A stretch of 23,021 nucleotides of DNA from an uncultured Rhizobiaceae group bacterium (lineage in GTDB: Bacteria; Pseudomonadota; Alphaproteobacteria; Rhizobiales; Rhizobiaceae). Made by a program: the position numbers and the translations under genes. Of the stretch, positions 13,490 to 21,162 are shown one piece after another. How positions within the stretch are numbered: position 1 is the first letter of the stretch; every line of letters starts with the position of its first letter. Under the pieces are notes generated by a model. The model was not told the origin of the DNA and did not search any database. It saw nothing but the letters and a program-made list of their open reading frames with translations. The stretch is taken from contig CALDZZ010000099.1 in assembly GCA_937944075.1 (NCBI GenBank), forward strand, positions 1 to 23,021, given 5' to 3'.

Positions 13490-15658
13490 TCAGGCATTAG
13501 CTGCTTTGAATTCCAGCCGCTTTCTGTGCAACACAGGCTCAGTGTAACCAGAGGGTTGAATATCGCCTTCAAGCACCAATTCACAAGCGGCCTGAAAAGC
13601 CACCGAATTGTCAAAGTCCGGCGCCATGTTTCGATATTCAGGATCGCCTGCATTTTGGCCATCCACAACAGCTGCCATGCGTTTCAAAGTTTCCATAACC
13701 TGTTCCTTGTTGGTAACGCCATGCTTCAACCAGTTGGCGATATGCTGAGTGGAAATCCGCAATGTGGCGCGGTCTTCCATCAGACCGACATTATTTATGT
13801 CGGGCACCTTGGAACAGCCAACACCCTGTTCAACCCAGCGAACCATATAGCCAAGAATGCCTTGTGCATTATTGTCCAGTTCGTTTTGAATATCCTCTTT
13901 TGACCAGTTAGGGCGGATGGCAACCGGGATGGTTAGAATGTCATCCAGATTGGCGCGTCCACGGGTAGAGATTTTCGACTGTTCCTCTGCAACATTGACC
14001 TGATGATAATGGGTTGAGTGCAATGTTGCTGCGGTCGGAGATGGAACCCAGGCACAATTTGCACCAGCTTTCGGGTGTCCTATTTTTTGTTCCAGCATGT
14101 CTGCCATCAGGTCCGGCATGGCCCACATGCCCTTGCCGATTTGGGCATGGCCGGAAAGGCCACACTCAAGGCCGATGTCGACATTCCAGTCTTCATAGGC
14201 AGAAATCCATGCAGCGCCTTTCATGTCAGCCTTGCGCAACATTGGGCCTGCCAACATGGAGGTGTGAATTTCATCACCTGTACGATCAAGGAAGCCTGTA
14301 TTGATGAAGACCACGCGTTCTTTTGCAGCACGAATGCATTCCTTGAGGTTTGCAGTAGTGCGGCGCTCTTCATCCATGATACCCATTTTGAGTGTATTGG
14401 GTGACATGCCAAGGCTTTGCTCAACGCGGCCAAAGATTTCAACTGCAAAAGCAACTTCTTCCGGTCCGTGCATTTTAGGCTTTACAATATACATTGAGCC
14501 TTCGCGTGAATTTCCGTTGCGGCCATTCTCGCCCAGATCATGCAAAGCAATCATCGCGGTCATCATGCAATCCATGATGCCTTCAGGAATTTCCTTGCCA
14601 CCGTCAAACGTAATGGCAGGATTGGTCATCAGGTGTCCGACATTGCGCACCAAAAGAAGGGAACGTCCTGCTAGGGTTACATCCTTGCCGTTGGCACCCT
14701 TGTACTGACGGTCCTCATTGAGCCTGCGTGTGATGGTGGTGCCGCCCTTTTCAAAACTCTCTGTGAGGTCACCCTTCATAAGTCCAAGCCAGTTTTGATA
14801 GGCAAGAACCTTGTCTTCACCATCGACAGCAGCAACCGAATCTTCACAATCGCAGATTGTTGTAAGCGCTGATTCCAAAATCACATCGGCAATGTTTGCC
14901 TTGTCGTCTTTACCAATCGGATGCTCTGCATCAATGATGATATCCGCGTGCAGTCCGTTTCTCTTTACAAGGATGGATGAAGGGGAGGTGGCTTCACCTT
15001 GATACCCTACAAACTGAGCCGGATTTGAAAGGCCGATAGTCTTGCCGTTTTCCAGGGTTAATTGAAGTTCATTGTCTGCAACCGAAAGGCTTTTTATATC
15101 AGCCCATGAACCATCAACCGGCACGGATTTGTTCAGAAAGTCCCTTGCCCATGCAATTACCTTTGCCCCACGCACCGGGTTGTAGGCCTTGCCTTTTTCA
15201 GCACCACCTTCCTCGGAAATGGCGTCCGTGCCATATAGAGCGTCATACAGCGAGCCCCAACGAGCATTGGCAGCATTCAGGGCATAGCGTGCATTCATGA
15301 TTGGGACCACGAGTTGTGGCCCGGCAACCATGGCTATTTCAGGATCAACATTTGATGTATCAACGGAGAACTTCCCACCTTCAGGCACCAGGTAGCCAAT
15401 GTCTGTTAGAAACTTCTTGTAATCCTCTAGCGAGTAATCCGTGCTGTTCTCCTTGTAATATGCATCCAGCTTGGATTGAAGCTCATCACGCTTTTCAAGC
15501 AAGGCGGCATTCTTGGGCGCAAGGTCTGTAATTAATTTTTCCAGATCAGCCCAAAACTTTTCGGCCTCAATACCGGTGCCGGGCAAGGCTTGCTTGTTCA
15601 CAAAGTCATAAAGACCGCTGTCCACATCCAGTCCACCAACGCTAATGCGATTACTCAT
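13490..15658 (-). CDS. glcB: Malate synthase G
   Basis: Condenses glyoxylate with acetyl-CoA to malate, allowing growth on acetate, fatty acids or glycolate. At 722 residues it has the single-chain G isoform length. Recognisable G-type stretches are GMWAMPDLMADML and WVPSPTAATLHSTHYHQVNV in the second half, LAGRSLLLVRNVGHLMTNPA in the middle, and DGEDKVLAYQNWLGLMKGDL. ATG 15658 has a strong ribosome site (CAGGAG). It ends at a terminator shared with the L,D-transpeptidase gene and diverges from hsp20 across 165 bp containing a perfect palindrome. TTGACA on the minus strand (15716-15711) could be its -35 box, though no good -10 follows. No isocitrate lyase gene is in this window. Confidence 0.98.
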   Translation of the reverse strand: MSNRISVGGLDVDSGLYDFVNKQALPGTGIEAEKFWADLEKLITDLAPKNAALLEKRDELQSKLDAYYKENSTDYSLEDYKKFLTDIGYLVPEGGKFSVDTSNVDPEIAMVAGPQLVVPIMNARYALNAANARWGSLYDALYGTDAISEEGGAEKGKAYNPVRGAKVIAWARDFLNKSVPVDGSWADIKSLSVADNELQLTLENGKTIGLSNPAQFVGYQGEATSPSSILVKRNGLHADIIIDAEHPIGKDDKANIADVILESALTTICDCEDSVAAVDGEDKVLAYQNWLGLMKGDLTESFEKGGTTITRRLNEDRQYKGANGKDVTLAGRSLLLVRNVGHLMTNPAITFDGGKEIPEGIMDCMMTAMIALHDLGENGRNGNSREGSMYIVKPKMHGPEEVAFAVEIFGRVEQSLGMSPNTLKMGIMDEERRTTANLKECIRAAKERVVFINTGFLDRTGDEIHTSMLAGPMLRKADMKGAAWISAYEDWNVDIGLECGLSGHAQIGKGMWAMPDLMADMLEQKIGHPKAGANCAWVPSPTAATLHSTHYHQVNVAEEQSKISTRGRANLDDILTIPVAIRPNWSKEDIQNELDNNAQGILGYMVRWVEQGVGCSKVPDINNVGLMEDRATLRISTQHIANWLKHGVTNKEQVMETLKRMAAVVDGQNAGDPEYRNMAPDFDNSVAFQAACELVLEGDIQPSGYTEPVLHRKRLEFKAANA

Positions 15659-15735
15659 GATTATCTCCTGATTTAAAAATCCTGCTACTGGCTATCAAAA
15701 TGGGCAGTATTGTCAATTTGAAGCAGATTAGAAAC

Positions 15736-15758
15736 ATTGTTTCCATTTTGGAAACAAT
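15736..15758. promoter_or_regulatory. Perfect 10-bp-arm palindrome between glcB and hsp20 (candidate operator)
   Basis: ATTGTTTCCA (15736-15745) and TGGAAACAAT (15749-15758) are exact inverted copies around a TTT centre. The site lies about 80 bp upstream of the glcB start and ends 6 bp before the -35-like GTTGAA of hsp20. The symmetry and position suggest a dimeric regulator of glcB, perhaps also affecting hsp20. A regulator of the RamB/ScfR kind that controls glyoxylate genes is one possibility; this is speculation. Confidence 0.6.
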
Positions 15759-15764
15759 TGGAAA

Positions 15765-15796
15765 GTTGAACCCGCTTGCTTTAATACCCATATTAG
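15765..15796 (+). promoter_or_regulatory. RpoH (sigma-32)-type promoter of hsp20
   Basis: GTTG at 15765-15768, an 18-base spacer and CCCATATTAG at 15787-15796 agree with CTTG-N17/18-CYTATNTNNG except for two positions. The spacing equals that of the dnaK site. The predicted transcript starts near 15803, leaving a short leader before ATG 15824. Confidence 0.65.
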
Positions 15797-15823
15797 TCAG
15801 GCAAAAACATACAGGATAAATCC

Positions 15824-16267
15824 ATGTCTCGAATTGCCGGCTTTTCAAGTCCATTATTGTTGGGTTTTGATGAATTGGAACGTGTTTTGGCACGCGCCAC
15901 AAAAAGCGCAAATGATGGCTACCCACCCTACAATATTGAGCGCCTGCAAACCGAGCCGGGTGAAAAAGGCGACTTGTTGCGCATTACGCTGGCTGTCGCC
16001 GGTTTCAGAGAAGATGAGCTGGATATCAGTATTGAGGAAAACCAGCTTACGATTGCCGGGAAACAAATTGATGACAAGGAACGTATCTATTTGCATAGGG
16101 GCATTGCTGCAAGACAGTTTCAGCGCGCCTTTGTATTGGCAGAAGGCATTGAAGTAAGTGGAGCAAACCTCGAAAACGGACTTTTGGAAATCGACCTCAT
16201 TCGCATCCAGCCCGAACGGATTATACGAAAAATTTCAATCCGCTCAGCTGATAAAACCAAGGAGTAG
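15824..16267 (+). CDS. Small heat-shock protein, Hsp20/IbpA type
   Basis: An ATP-independent holdase that binds unfolding proteins and keeps them refoldable by DnaK/DnaJ. The 147-residue length is typical. The N-terminal arm has the class A start (FSSPLLLGFDELERVL). The alpha-crystallin domain spans about residues 38-137, with PPYNIE at its beginning, the central strand LRITLAVAGFREDELDISIEENQLTI (given here in outline: VAGF and NQLTI), and the hallmark A-x-x-x-G-L-L in ANLENGLLEIDL. A short C-terminal tail carries a basic, I-rich end (RIIRKISI). An AGGA site precedes ATG 15824. It lies behind an RpoH-like promoter and its stop codon falls inside the ribosome site of the DUF1150 gene, so the two are probably translated together. 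Functional partnership with dnaK-dnaJ in this window is expected. Confidence 0.95.
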   Translation: MSRIAGFSSPLLLGFDELERVLARATKSANDGYPPYNIERLQTEPGEKGDLLRITLAVAGFREDELDISIEENQLTIAGKQIDDKERIYLHRGIAARQFQRAFVLAEGIEVSGANLENGLLEIDLIRIQPERIIRKISIRSADKTKE

Positions 16268-16271
16268 CAGT

Positions 16272-16529
16272 ATGTTTCATGATCATAAATCAGAAAATTA
16301 CTCAGTGGAGGAATTGGCCAGACTGGGTTCCAATGTTGTTGCCTACATGCGCGAAATGACAACAGATGAAATCATCAAGGCCTTTCCGGATACAACCAAC
16401 CTTGAAGAAAATCGAAGCTATTGGGCCTTGTTTGGGGCAGATGGCGCGCCCTTGATGCTGGCCAGTGAACGCGCCGATATTGCCTTTTCAGCCTTTCATA
16501 ATGATTTAAAGGCAGTCCTGCCGAACTAG
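16272..16529 (+). CDS. DUF1150 family protein
   Basis: An 85-residue acidic protein of unknown function, without signal peptide or membrane segment. It begins MFHDHKSENYSVEELARLGS and contains the family-typical middle YMREMT and later WALFGADGAPLMLASERADIAF. DUF1150 proteins are commonly encoded next to IbpA-like small heat-shock proteins in Rhizobiales, and that arrangement is seen here. The ribosome site AAGGAG (16259-16264) overlaps the end of hsp20, with ATG 16272 at good distance; an upstream in-frame start at 16158 would run inside hsp20 and is rejected. Its stop codon shares the tetramer CTAG with the stop of the convergent hpf gene. A role tied to heat shock is likely from context but not shown. 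Confidence 0.88.
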   Translation: MFHDHKSENYSVEELARLGSNVVAYMREMTTDEIIKAFPDTTNLEENRSYWALFGADGAPLMLASERADIAFSAFHNDLKAVLPN

Positions 16530-17086
16530 GAGGGATCAACCCAACCAATATTACCGTCTTCACGACGGTATACAACATTGGTTTTCCCGCTACCGGCATT
16601 GGTAAAGACAACGACCGGTGTATCAATCAGGTCAAGCTTCATGACCGCTTCTGCAACACTTTGGGTTTCTATGCTCGTCAGTGATTCTGCGATGATGACA
16701 GGGTTGTATTCTTCCGGCATCTCTTCTTCTGCAGCCGGTGCCTCGACAATGGCATAGGCTGCTTGCGCACGCTTTAACTTGTCTGCATTGGCATGGTGGT
16801 CCTTAAGGCGTCTTTTGTAGCGTCTCAGGCGTTTTTCAATTTTGTCTGCTGCAGCCTCAAACGCGGCTGTTGCATCACTCTCCAGTGCAGTGCCCTGCAA
16901 GTCTGCGCTACTGTCGAGGTGAATAATACACTCGCATGCAAAACGGTTACCTTGCTTTTCAAGTGTCACATGACCTCTGTATCCGCCTGGAAAATACTTG
17001 GTAACAGCATCCTCAAGCCTGTCATTGATGCGGGCAGTCAATGCATCGCCGACGTTCATGTGTTTACCTGAAATTTGTAAGCTCAT
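16526..17086 (-). CDS. hpf: Ribosome hibernation promoting factor, long form
   Basis: Binds the 30S decoding region and dimerises inactive ribosomes into 100S particles in resting cells. At 186 residues it is the long form: the N-terminal S30AE domain (about 1-105, MSLQISGKHMNVGDALTARI to KIEKRLRRYKRRLKDHH), a linker rich in A and E (about 110-130), and the C-terminal dimerisation domain (about 135-186) with VAEAVMKLDLIDTPVVVFTN and VVYRREDGNIGWVDP. A strong AAAGGAG precedes the ATG at 17086. It follows rpoN by 96 bp, the usual order in alphaproteobacteria; ptsN, often next, is not here. A 6-bp hairpin lies in its leader. It ends against the convergent DUF1150 gene with overlapping stop codons. 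Confidence 0.96.
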   Translation of the reverse strand: MSLQISGKHMNVGDALTARINDRLEDAVTKYFPGGYRGHVTLEKQGNRFACECIIHLDSSADLQGTALESDATAAFEAAADKIEKRLRRYKRRLKDHHANADKLKRAQAAYAIVEAPAAEEEMPEEYNPVIIAESLTSIETQSVAEAVMKLDLIDTPVVVFTNAGSGKTNVVYRREDGNIGWVDPS

Positions 17087-17108
17087 TTTGCAATCTCCTT
17101 TTTGTTAT

Positions 17109-17129
17109 CGCTACAAATCAAGCGTAGCG
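17109..17129 (-). promoter_or_regulatory. Hairpin in the hpf leader
   Basis: CGCTAC and GTAGCG (17109-17114 and 17124-17129) form a perfect 6-bp stem with a 9-base loop, ending 22 bases upstream of the hpf start codon and about 10 bases from its ribosome site. It could modulate hpf translation or mark the end of the rpoN message; no U tract follows. Seen in sequence, role inferred. Confidence 0.35.
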
Positions 17130-17182
17130 CGGAGCAGTGCAGGATGGCAATCGGCTTGCAAAAATATATTCTTACAAGGCAA

Positions 17183-18685
17183 TCATGCTTGCATTTGTTT
17201 TTCCCGGCGGCGCTGAACGGACGAGGGAATGCGCAAGGCATCTCGATATTTGGCCACAGTACGTCGCGCAATTTCGATGCCTGTTTCCTGCAGTTTCAGC
17301 ACGATCTGGTCATCTGAAAGTACTTTTTTGGGATTTTCAGCATCGACCATTTGCTTGATCTTGTGTTTCACGCTTTGTGAGGCATGACCTTCTTCACCAC
17401 CGCTTGCGGTGATTGAGGATGAGAAGAAATACTTGAGTTCAAAAATGCCACGATCGCACATCAGATACTTGTTTGCGGTAACGCGGCTGATGGTTGATTC
17501 GTGCATTTTGATGGAGTCAGCCACGGTTTTCAGATTAAGCGGGCGTAAATGCTCAACGCCTTCAGCAAAGAACATGTCCTGCTGTTTAACAATTTCCGTT
17601 GCAACTTTCAGTATGGTTTGTGCGCGCTGGTCCAGGCTTTTGGTAAGCCAGCTGGCATTGCCCATACATTCGGCGATGAACTCCTTGCCGTCCGGTGTTT
17701 TGACCGCGGCAGTCAGTTCTGCGTGATATGTGTGATTGACCAGAACCTTTGGAAGGGTTTCCGGATTAAGGTCTATCGCCCAGCTACCGTCTGTTTTTTG
17801 CCTGATGAGAACATCCGGCACAACATTGGCAGCAAGAATGGGCTCATATTTTGCAGCTGGTCTTGGATCAAGTTCCTTGATCTCACGGATCATGTCATTG
17901 AAATCCTCACGATCCACTTCACAGACTTTCATCAGCTTCTCGAACTCGCGCTTTGCAAGAAGTGGCAGATTTGCCAGCAGTTTTTCCATGGCAGGGTCGA
18001 AGCGGTCTTTCTCACGAAGCTGAATGGAAAGACACTCATGCAGGTTTCGCGCACCAATGCCTGTTGGCTCCAGTGTCTGGAATTTTTGCAATACGGCCTC
18101 TGCCTGCGAAAGTGAAACACCGTTCAACCTGGCGATATCTTGCAGGTCTTCCTGAAAGTAACCATCATCGGTTAGCGCATGTGCAATATGTCTTGCGACC
18201 TCGCGTTCCTGCTCCTTGCTGAAGGCAAGCATGATTTGTTCGCCAAGGTGCTGGGCAAGGCTCAAGGTTTCGCCAATACTTGCCAGAAAATCTGCATTCT
18301 CGGCATTGCTGGAGGAAGAGCTGCCCGAGATGCTGCCAGAAGAGAGACTGGAATTGTCTGAACCTGATTTTTCTGCACCGGCAATGCCTTCATCATAAAC
18401 GTTCTCAAAAGAAGCATCGAGATCGCCTGCTTTCTCGCCTGCATCGAGTTTCATTTCATTCGAGATGGTCTCGTCTTTTGAAGAAATGTTCTCAGGCTGG
18501 ACTTCGTTTGTGATGGTCTTGTTGTCACTATCGAGCTCAAGTAGAGGGTTTTTCTCAATCTCTTCACGAACAAATTCGGAGAGTTCGATATGGCTGTATT
18601 GTAGCAGTTTGATTGATTGCGCCAGTTGTGGCGTCATCACAAGTGATTGTGACTGTTTCTGTTGCAAGCGTGCTGAAAGCGCCAT
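17183..18685 (-). CDS. rpoN: RNA polymerase sigma-54 factor
   Basis: Directs RNA polymerase to -24/-12 promoters that need an ATP-driven activator; typical targets are nitrogen and carbon uptake genes. The 500-residue length is standard. Region I is Gln/Leu-rich (QQKQSQSLVMTPQLAQSIKL, then LLQYSHIELSEFVREEIEKN). An acidic, serine-rich region II follows (about 50-125). The core-binding domain and the helix-turn-helix (TISRVTANKYL) come next, and the diagnostic RpoN box ARRTVAKYR is at about 473-481, near the C terminus. ATG 18685 is preceded by GGTAGAG. It sits between lptB and hpf on the minus strand, as in many alphaproteobacteria. The 79-bp gap to lptB holds a 9-bp inverted repeat that may belong to its own promoter or leader. 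No key element is missing. Confidence 0.98.
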   Translation of the reverse strand: MALSARLQQKQSQSLVMTPQLAQSIKLLQYSHIELSEFVREEIEKNPLLELDSDNKTITNEVQPENISSKDETISNEMKLDAGEKAGDLDASFENVYDEGIAGAEKSGSDNSSLSSGSISGSSSSSNAENADFLASIGETLSLAQHLGEQIMLAFSKEQEREVARHIAHALTDDGYFQEDLQDIARLNGVSLSQAEAVLQKFQTLEPTGIGARNLHECLSIQLREKDRFDPAMEKLLANLPLLAKREFEKLMKVCEVDREDFNDMIREIKELDPRPAAKYEPILAANVVPDVLIRQKTDGSWAIDLNPETLPKVLVNHTYHAELTAAVKTPDGKEFIAECMGNASWLTKSLDQRAQTILKVATEIVKQQDMFFAEGVEHLRPLNLKTVADSIKMHESTISRVTANKYLMCDRGIFELKYFFSSSITASGGEEGHASQSVKHKIKQMVDAENPKKVLSDDQIVLKLQETGIEIARRTVAKYRDALRIPSSVQRRREKQMQA

Positions 18686-18696
18686 TTTACTCTACC

Positions 18697-18754
18697 CTGT
18701 TACCTGCGAGCTCTTGTATAATCTGGCTCGTATCCTTGGTACACAAGGTAACAG
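18697..18754. repeat. 9-bp inverted repeat in the lptB-rpoN gap
   Basis: CTGTTACCT (18697-18705) and AGGTAACAG (18746-18754) are perfect inverted copies spanning almost the whole gap. Nested inside, CCTTG and CAAGG form a smaller alternative hairpin near the distal arm. On the minus strand GATTAT with TTGTGT 17 bases upstream could be a weak rpoN promoter between the arms. It may be an operator pair or a leader structure. Confidence 0.45.
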
Positions 18755-18764
18755 AAACACCTTC

Positions 18765-19667
18765 CTAAAGAGTAAATTGCTCTCCCAGGTAAAGACGGCG
18801 CACATCGGCATTGCGAACAATTTCATCCGGGCTGCCATGGGTTAGAACATTGCCGGCATGAATGATATAGGCGCGGTCGATCAGACCGAGGGTTTCACGG
18901 ACATTGTGATCAGTGATTAACACCCCGATACCACGCTTGGTAAGATGGCGCACAAGATCCTGAATATCTCCGACAGCAATCGGGTCAATACCGGCAAAAG
19001 GTTCATCCAGCAACATGAACGAAGGCCGGGTCGCAAGGGCACGTGCAATTTCACAACGTCTGCGCTCACCACCGGAAAGGGCAATGGAGGGAGATTTTCT
19101 CAAATGGGTGATTGAAAATTCATCCAGCAACGCATCAAGTTGCCGTTCGCGTTCCTTGCGATTTGGTTCAACCACTTCAAGCACTGCACGAATATTGTTT
19201 TCAACGCTTAAGCCTCTGAAAATACTGGCTTCTTGCGGCAGATAGCCAATTCCCAAACGTGCCCTGCGATACATTGGAGTCTTGGTAATATCGTGCCCGT
19301 TCAACTCAATTTTTCCAGCGTCTGCCTGCACCAGACCTGTAATCATGTAAAAGCTCGTTGTCTTGCCTGCACCATTGGGCCCAAGCAGTCCAACTGCCTC
19401 TCCACGGCGCACACCAAGGTTCACATTTTCTACAACCTTGCGCCCCTTGTAGCTCTTTTGAATGCCACTCACGAGCAATACCCCTTCGCGAGATTTTGGC
19501 TGATGTGTCTGGGCTTGGGGCTGTGAGTTTTGAACCGTTGGAGCAGGTTCTGCAATGCGGATTTCAGGGGCGGTATTTTCTTCTCCCTCAAGCGGAAGAT
19601 CTGCCCAGTTCACCTTGCGCACTTTCGGCTTTTTAACCAGCCCGGATATGTTTTTAAGAAAGCCCAA
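18765..19667 (-). CDS. lptB: LPS export ABC transporter ATPase LptB
   Basis: Cytoplasmic ATPase that powers LptFG to pull lipopolysaccharide from the inner membrane into the LptC-LptA bridge. The ABC domain has Walker A GPNGAGKTT (96-104), a Q-loop in YLPQEASIF, the signature LSGGERRRCEIARALA, Walker B FMLLDEPFAGID and the H-loop in LITDHNVRE. The sequence after Walker A (FYMITGLVQADAGKIELNGHDIT) is typical of LptB. Unusually, about 62 residues precede the conserved core. They are rich in P, Q, E and T with no recognised domain. The annotated start is TTG 19667, without a clear ribosome site; GTG codons at about residues 16, 19 and 66 are alternatives, the last giving a near-standard length. 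It follows lptA by 88 bp. Confidence 0.95.
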   Translation of the reverse strand: MGFLKNISGLVKKPKVRKVNWADLPLEGEENTAPEIRIAEPAPTVQNSQPQAQTHQPKSREGVLLVSGIQKSYKGRKVVENVNLGVRRGEAVGLLGPNGAGKTTSFYMITGLVQADAGKIELNGHDITKTPMYRRARLGIGYLPQEASIFRGLSVENNIRAVLEVVEPNRKERERQLDALLDEFSITHLRKSPSIALSGGERRRCEIARALATRPSFMLLDEPFAGIDPIAVGDIQDLVRHLTKRGIGVLITDHNVRETLGLIDRAYIIHAGNVLTHGSPDEIVRNADVRRLYLGEQFTL

Positions 19668-19755
19668 AGTGAAAAATCCGTTTACATTTGATTAGGCATA
19701 ATACCACAAAAATCATGCCAAAGTGTTTAATCAAGCAATTCTGGCATGCAAGCAT

Positions 19756-20310
19756 TTAATTTCTGGATTTGGGCGTGTGAAGGAGTTTTACCCGCCCACC
19801 AGAACTACCGGAAGATGAACTGCAAGGTGTAACCTTGGCGACATTGGTTTTGAGATTTACAGTGACCTTGCAGGCAGAAAGAACATTACCGGTTTGACTG
19901 ACAACCACATTACCGGTCATCAGAACCGTTTCGGAAATCATGTTGATGGTGGCCTTGTCTGCAGAGACCTTATTATCACCAGAGCGCACAGCCACTTTGC
20001 CTGTTGCCTCAATCTGGCGAATACCACTTTTGGTTTTACCCTTTTCACCTGCGCGTTCATAGAACACCTTGATGCGCGTAGCACGCATGAGTGTCTTTCC
20101 CTGAACAACGCTTACATTGCCGGTCAAAAGCGCAGTATTCTGGTCATCAACAATTTCAAGCTTGTCAGCCTCAATCTGTATGGGCTGGTTATTGTTTCCC
20201 ACGCCCTGAAAAGCACCACCTGCCGATTGAGCATGAGCAAGGACAGTTGTGCAAAGCATGATTGCCGGAACAGCAAGAAGGTTCAGGCTGGTGAGTTTCC
20301 GCTTATTCAT
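19756..20310 (-). CDS. lptA: LPS export periplasmic bridge protein LptA
   Basis: Periplasmic OstA-fold protein that forms the beta-jellyroll bridge carrying LPS from LptC to LptD. The 184 residues begin with a Sec signal peptide (MNKRKLTSLNLLAVPAIML, cleavage likely after AHA at 27). The OstA domain follows: PIQIEADKLEIVDDQNTALLTGNVSVVQG, given in outline by IEADKLEI and LLTGNV, with a second TGNV in VLMTGNVVVSQ. The C-terminal part is Ser/Gly-rich (PCSSSSGSSGGRVKL). The start codon overlaps the last 8 bases of lptC, a sign of translational coupling. Two cysteines near the C terminus (in SACKV and TPCSS) could form a disulfide. The assignment follows from the domain and from its place between lptC and lptB. 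Confidence 0.93.
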   Translation of the reverse strand: MNKRKLTSLNLLAVPAIMLCTTVLAHAQSAGGAFQGVGNNNQPIQIEADKLEIVDDQNTALLTGNVSVVQGKTLMRATRIKVFYERAGEKGKTKSGIRQIEATGKVAVRSGDNKVSADKATINMISETVLMTGNVVVSQTGNVLSACKVTVNLKTNVAKVTPCSSSSGSSGGRVKLLHTPKSRN

Positions 20311-21091
20311 TCTGATTATCCGCTTCTTTTAATTCATTTGGACGAAGGGTCATGCGCACGCGACCTTCAAAGATCAGTTTATTGCCACCATCTTCCACCA
20401 TCATTGCGTCAGAGGTAATATCAGCTTGAGGGCTGGTGGCATCTATCGGGTTATTGGTATGCATGATGGAATTCCCGATATCGACGCTTGCATCCTTCAA
20501 TTTCAGGGTCATGCCGCTTGAGGTTACCAGATTAACGCTTTTGGTAAGTTCAAGAGTTTTGGCATCAGCATCATAAACACCGTTTCCTGCTGTAATGGTT
20601 GCAGTAAGGTCGTCAGACATTGGCAATTGAGCGTTAATTTCCTCAAGTTCAACCTGATTTGGGTTGCTGGCGTCCTGAATGGCGCGTGATGCAGTGAGGT
20701 TATAAGGTCTTTGAGCCTTGTCAAAACCGTTCAGTTTCGGATTTTCCATAACGAGCTTGCCATCGTTGACCTCTATGCTTTCAATGGCAACTTCCGGAAC
20801 TTCCACTGACTTGACGACCATGGTACCGGCGATAATTGCGATCACGCCAAGCCCAAGAAGTGGAAAGAGAAATTTCCAGAATTTGACTTTTGTCGAGTGT
20901 TTGAGAGCCTGCGTATATTCAGCCTCCCGACTGTCTGTGGAAATAAAATCAAGATTGGGAGTAGAAGGTGGTTGCGTCAGGCCTGCTTGTGCCCTTGATT
21001 GCGGGGGTGAAGTTTCAACATATGCTCCGTCCGCAGCATGGTTTATGCCTGCAGACACGGTTGGTGCATGGTTTTGAAACTGGTTACTCAA
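20303..21091 (-). CDS. lptC: LPS export protein LptC
   Basis: Inner-membrane anchored protein that accepts LPS from LptB2FG and passes it to LptA. The 262 residues have an unusually long cytoplasmic N terminus of about 70 residues rich in P, Q and S. One membrane span follows (about 71-93, FWKFLFPLLGLGVIAIIAGT), then the periplasmic LptC/OstA-like domain with PYNLTASRAIQD and VNLVTSSGMTLKLKDASVDI (outline). The end overlaps the lptA start by 8 bases. The start TTG 21091 has GAGG about 9 bases upstream; an in-frame GTG 15 bases further upstream (21106) is an alternative, and no ATG is available. Rhizobial LptC proteins vary in this region, so the N-terminal boundary is the least certain part. 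Confidence 0.9.
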   Translation of the reverse strand: MSNQFQNHAPTVSAGINHAADGAYVETSPPQSRAQAGLTQPPSTPNLDFISTDSREAEYTQALKHSTKVKFWKFLFPLLGLGVIAIIAGTMVVKSVEVPEVAIESIEVNDGKLVMENPKLNGFDKAQRPYNLTASRAIQDASNPNQVELEEINAQLPMSDDLTATITAGNGVYDADAKTLELTKSVNLVTSSGMTLKLKDASVDIGNSIMHTNNPIDATSPQADITSDAMMVEDGGNKLIFEGRVRMTLRPNELKEADNQNE

Positions 21092-21125
21092 GCAATTTGC
21101 CTCACTAAATCTTGCAGTTTGTTAC

Positions 21126-21161
21126 AACACTTTCATGGTCATAATAGGGCTTGAAAGTGTT
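21126..21161 (-). repeat. 10-bp stem inverted repeat between rnd and lptC
   Basis: AACACTTTCA (21126-21135) and TGAAAGTGTT (21152-21161) are perfect inverted copies around a 16-base loop. It begins directly after the rnd stop codon (about 2 bases) and ends 35 bases before lptC. No clear U tract follows on the minus strand, so it is more likely a message-stabilising or processing hairpin than a terminator. Confidence 0.5.
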
Positions 21162-21162
21162 T

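Noticed and set aside
14301..14708. Open frame of 135 codons antisense to glcB
   Set aside because: Lies wholly inside the well-supported malate synthase G gene and shows no domain.
19662..19725. A 20-codon frame upstream of and overlapping the lptB start on the minus strand
   Set aside because: No ribosome site, and its sequence shows nothing leader-like beyond being hydrophobic.
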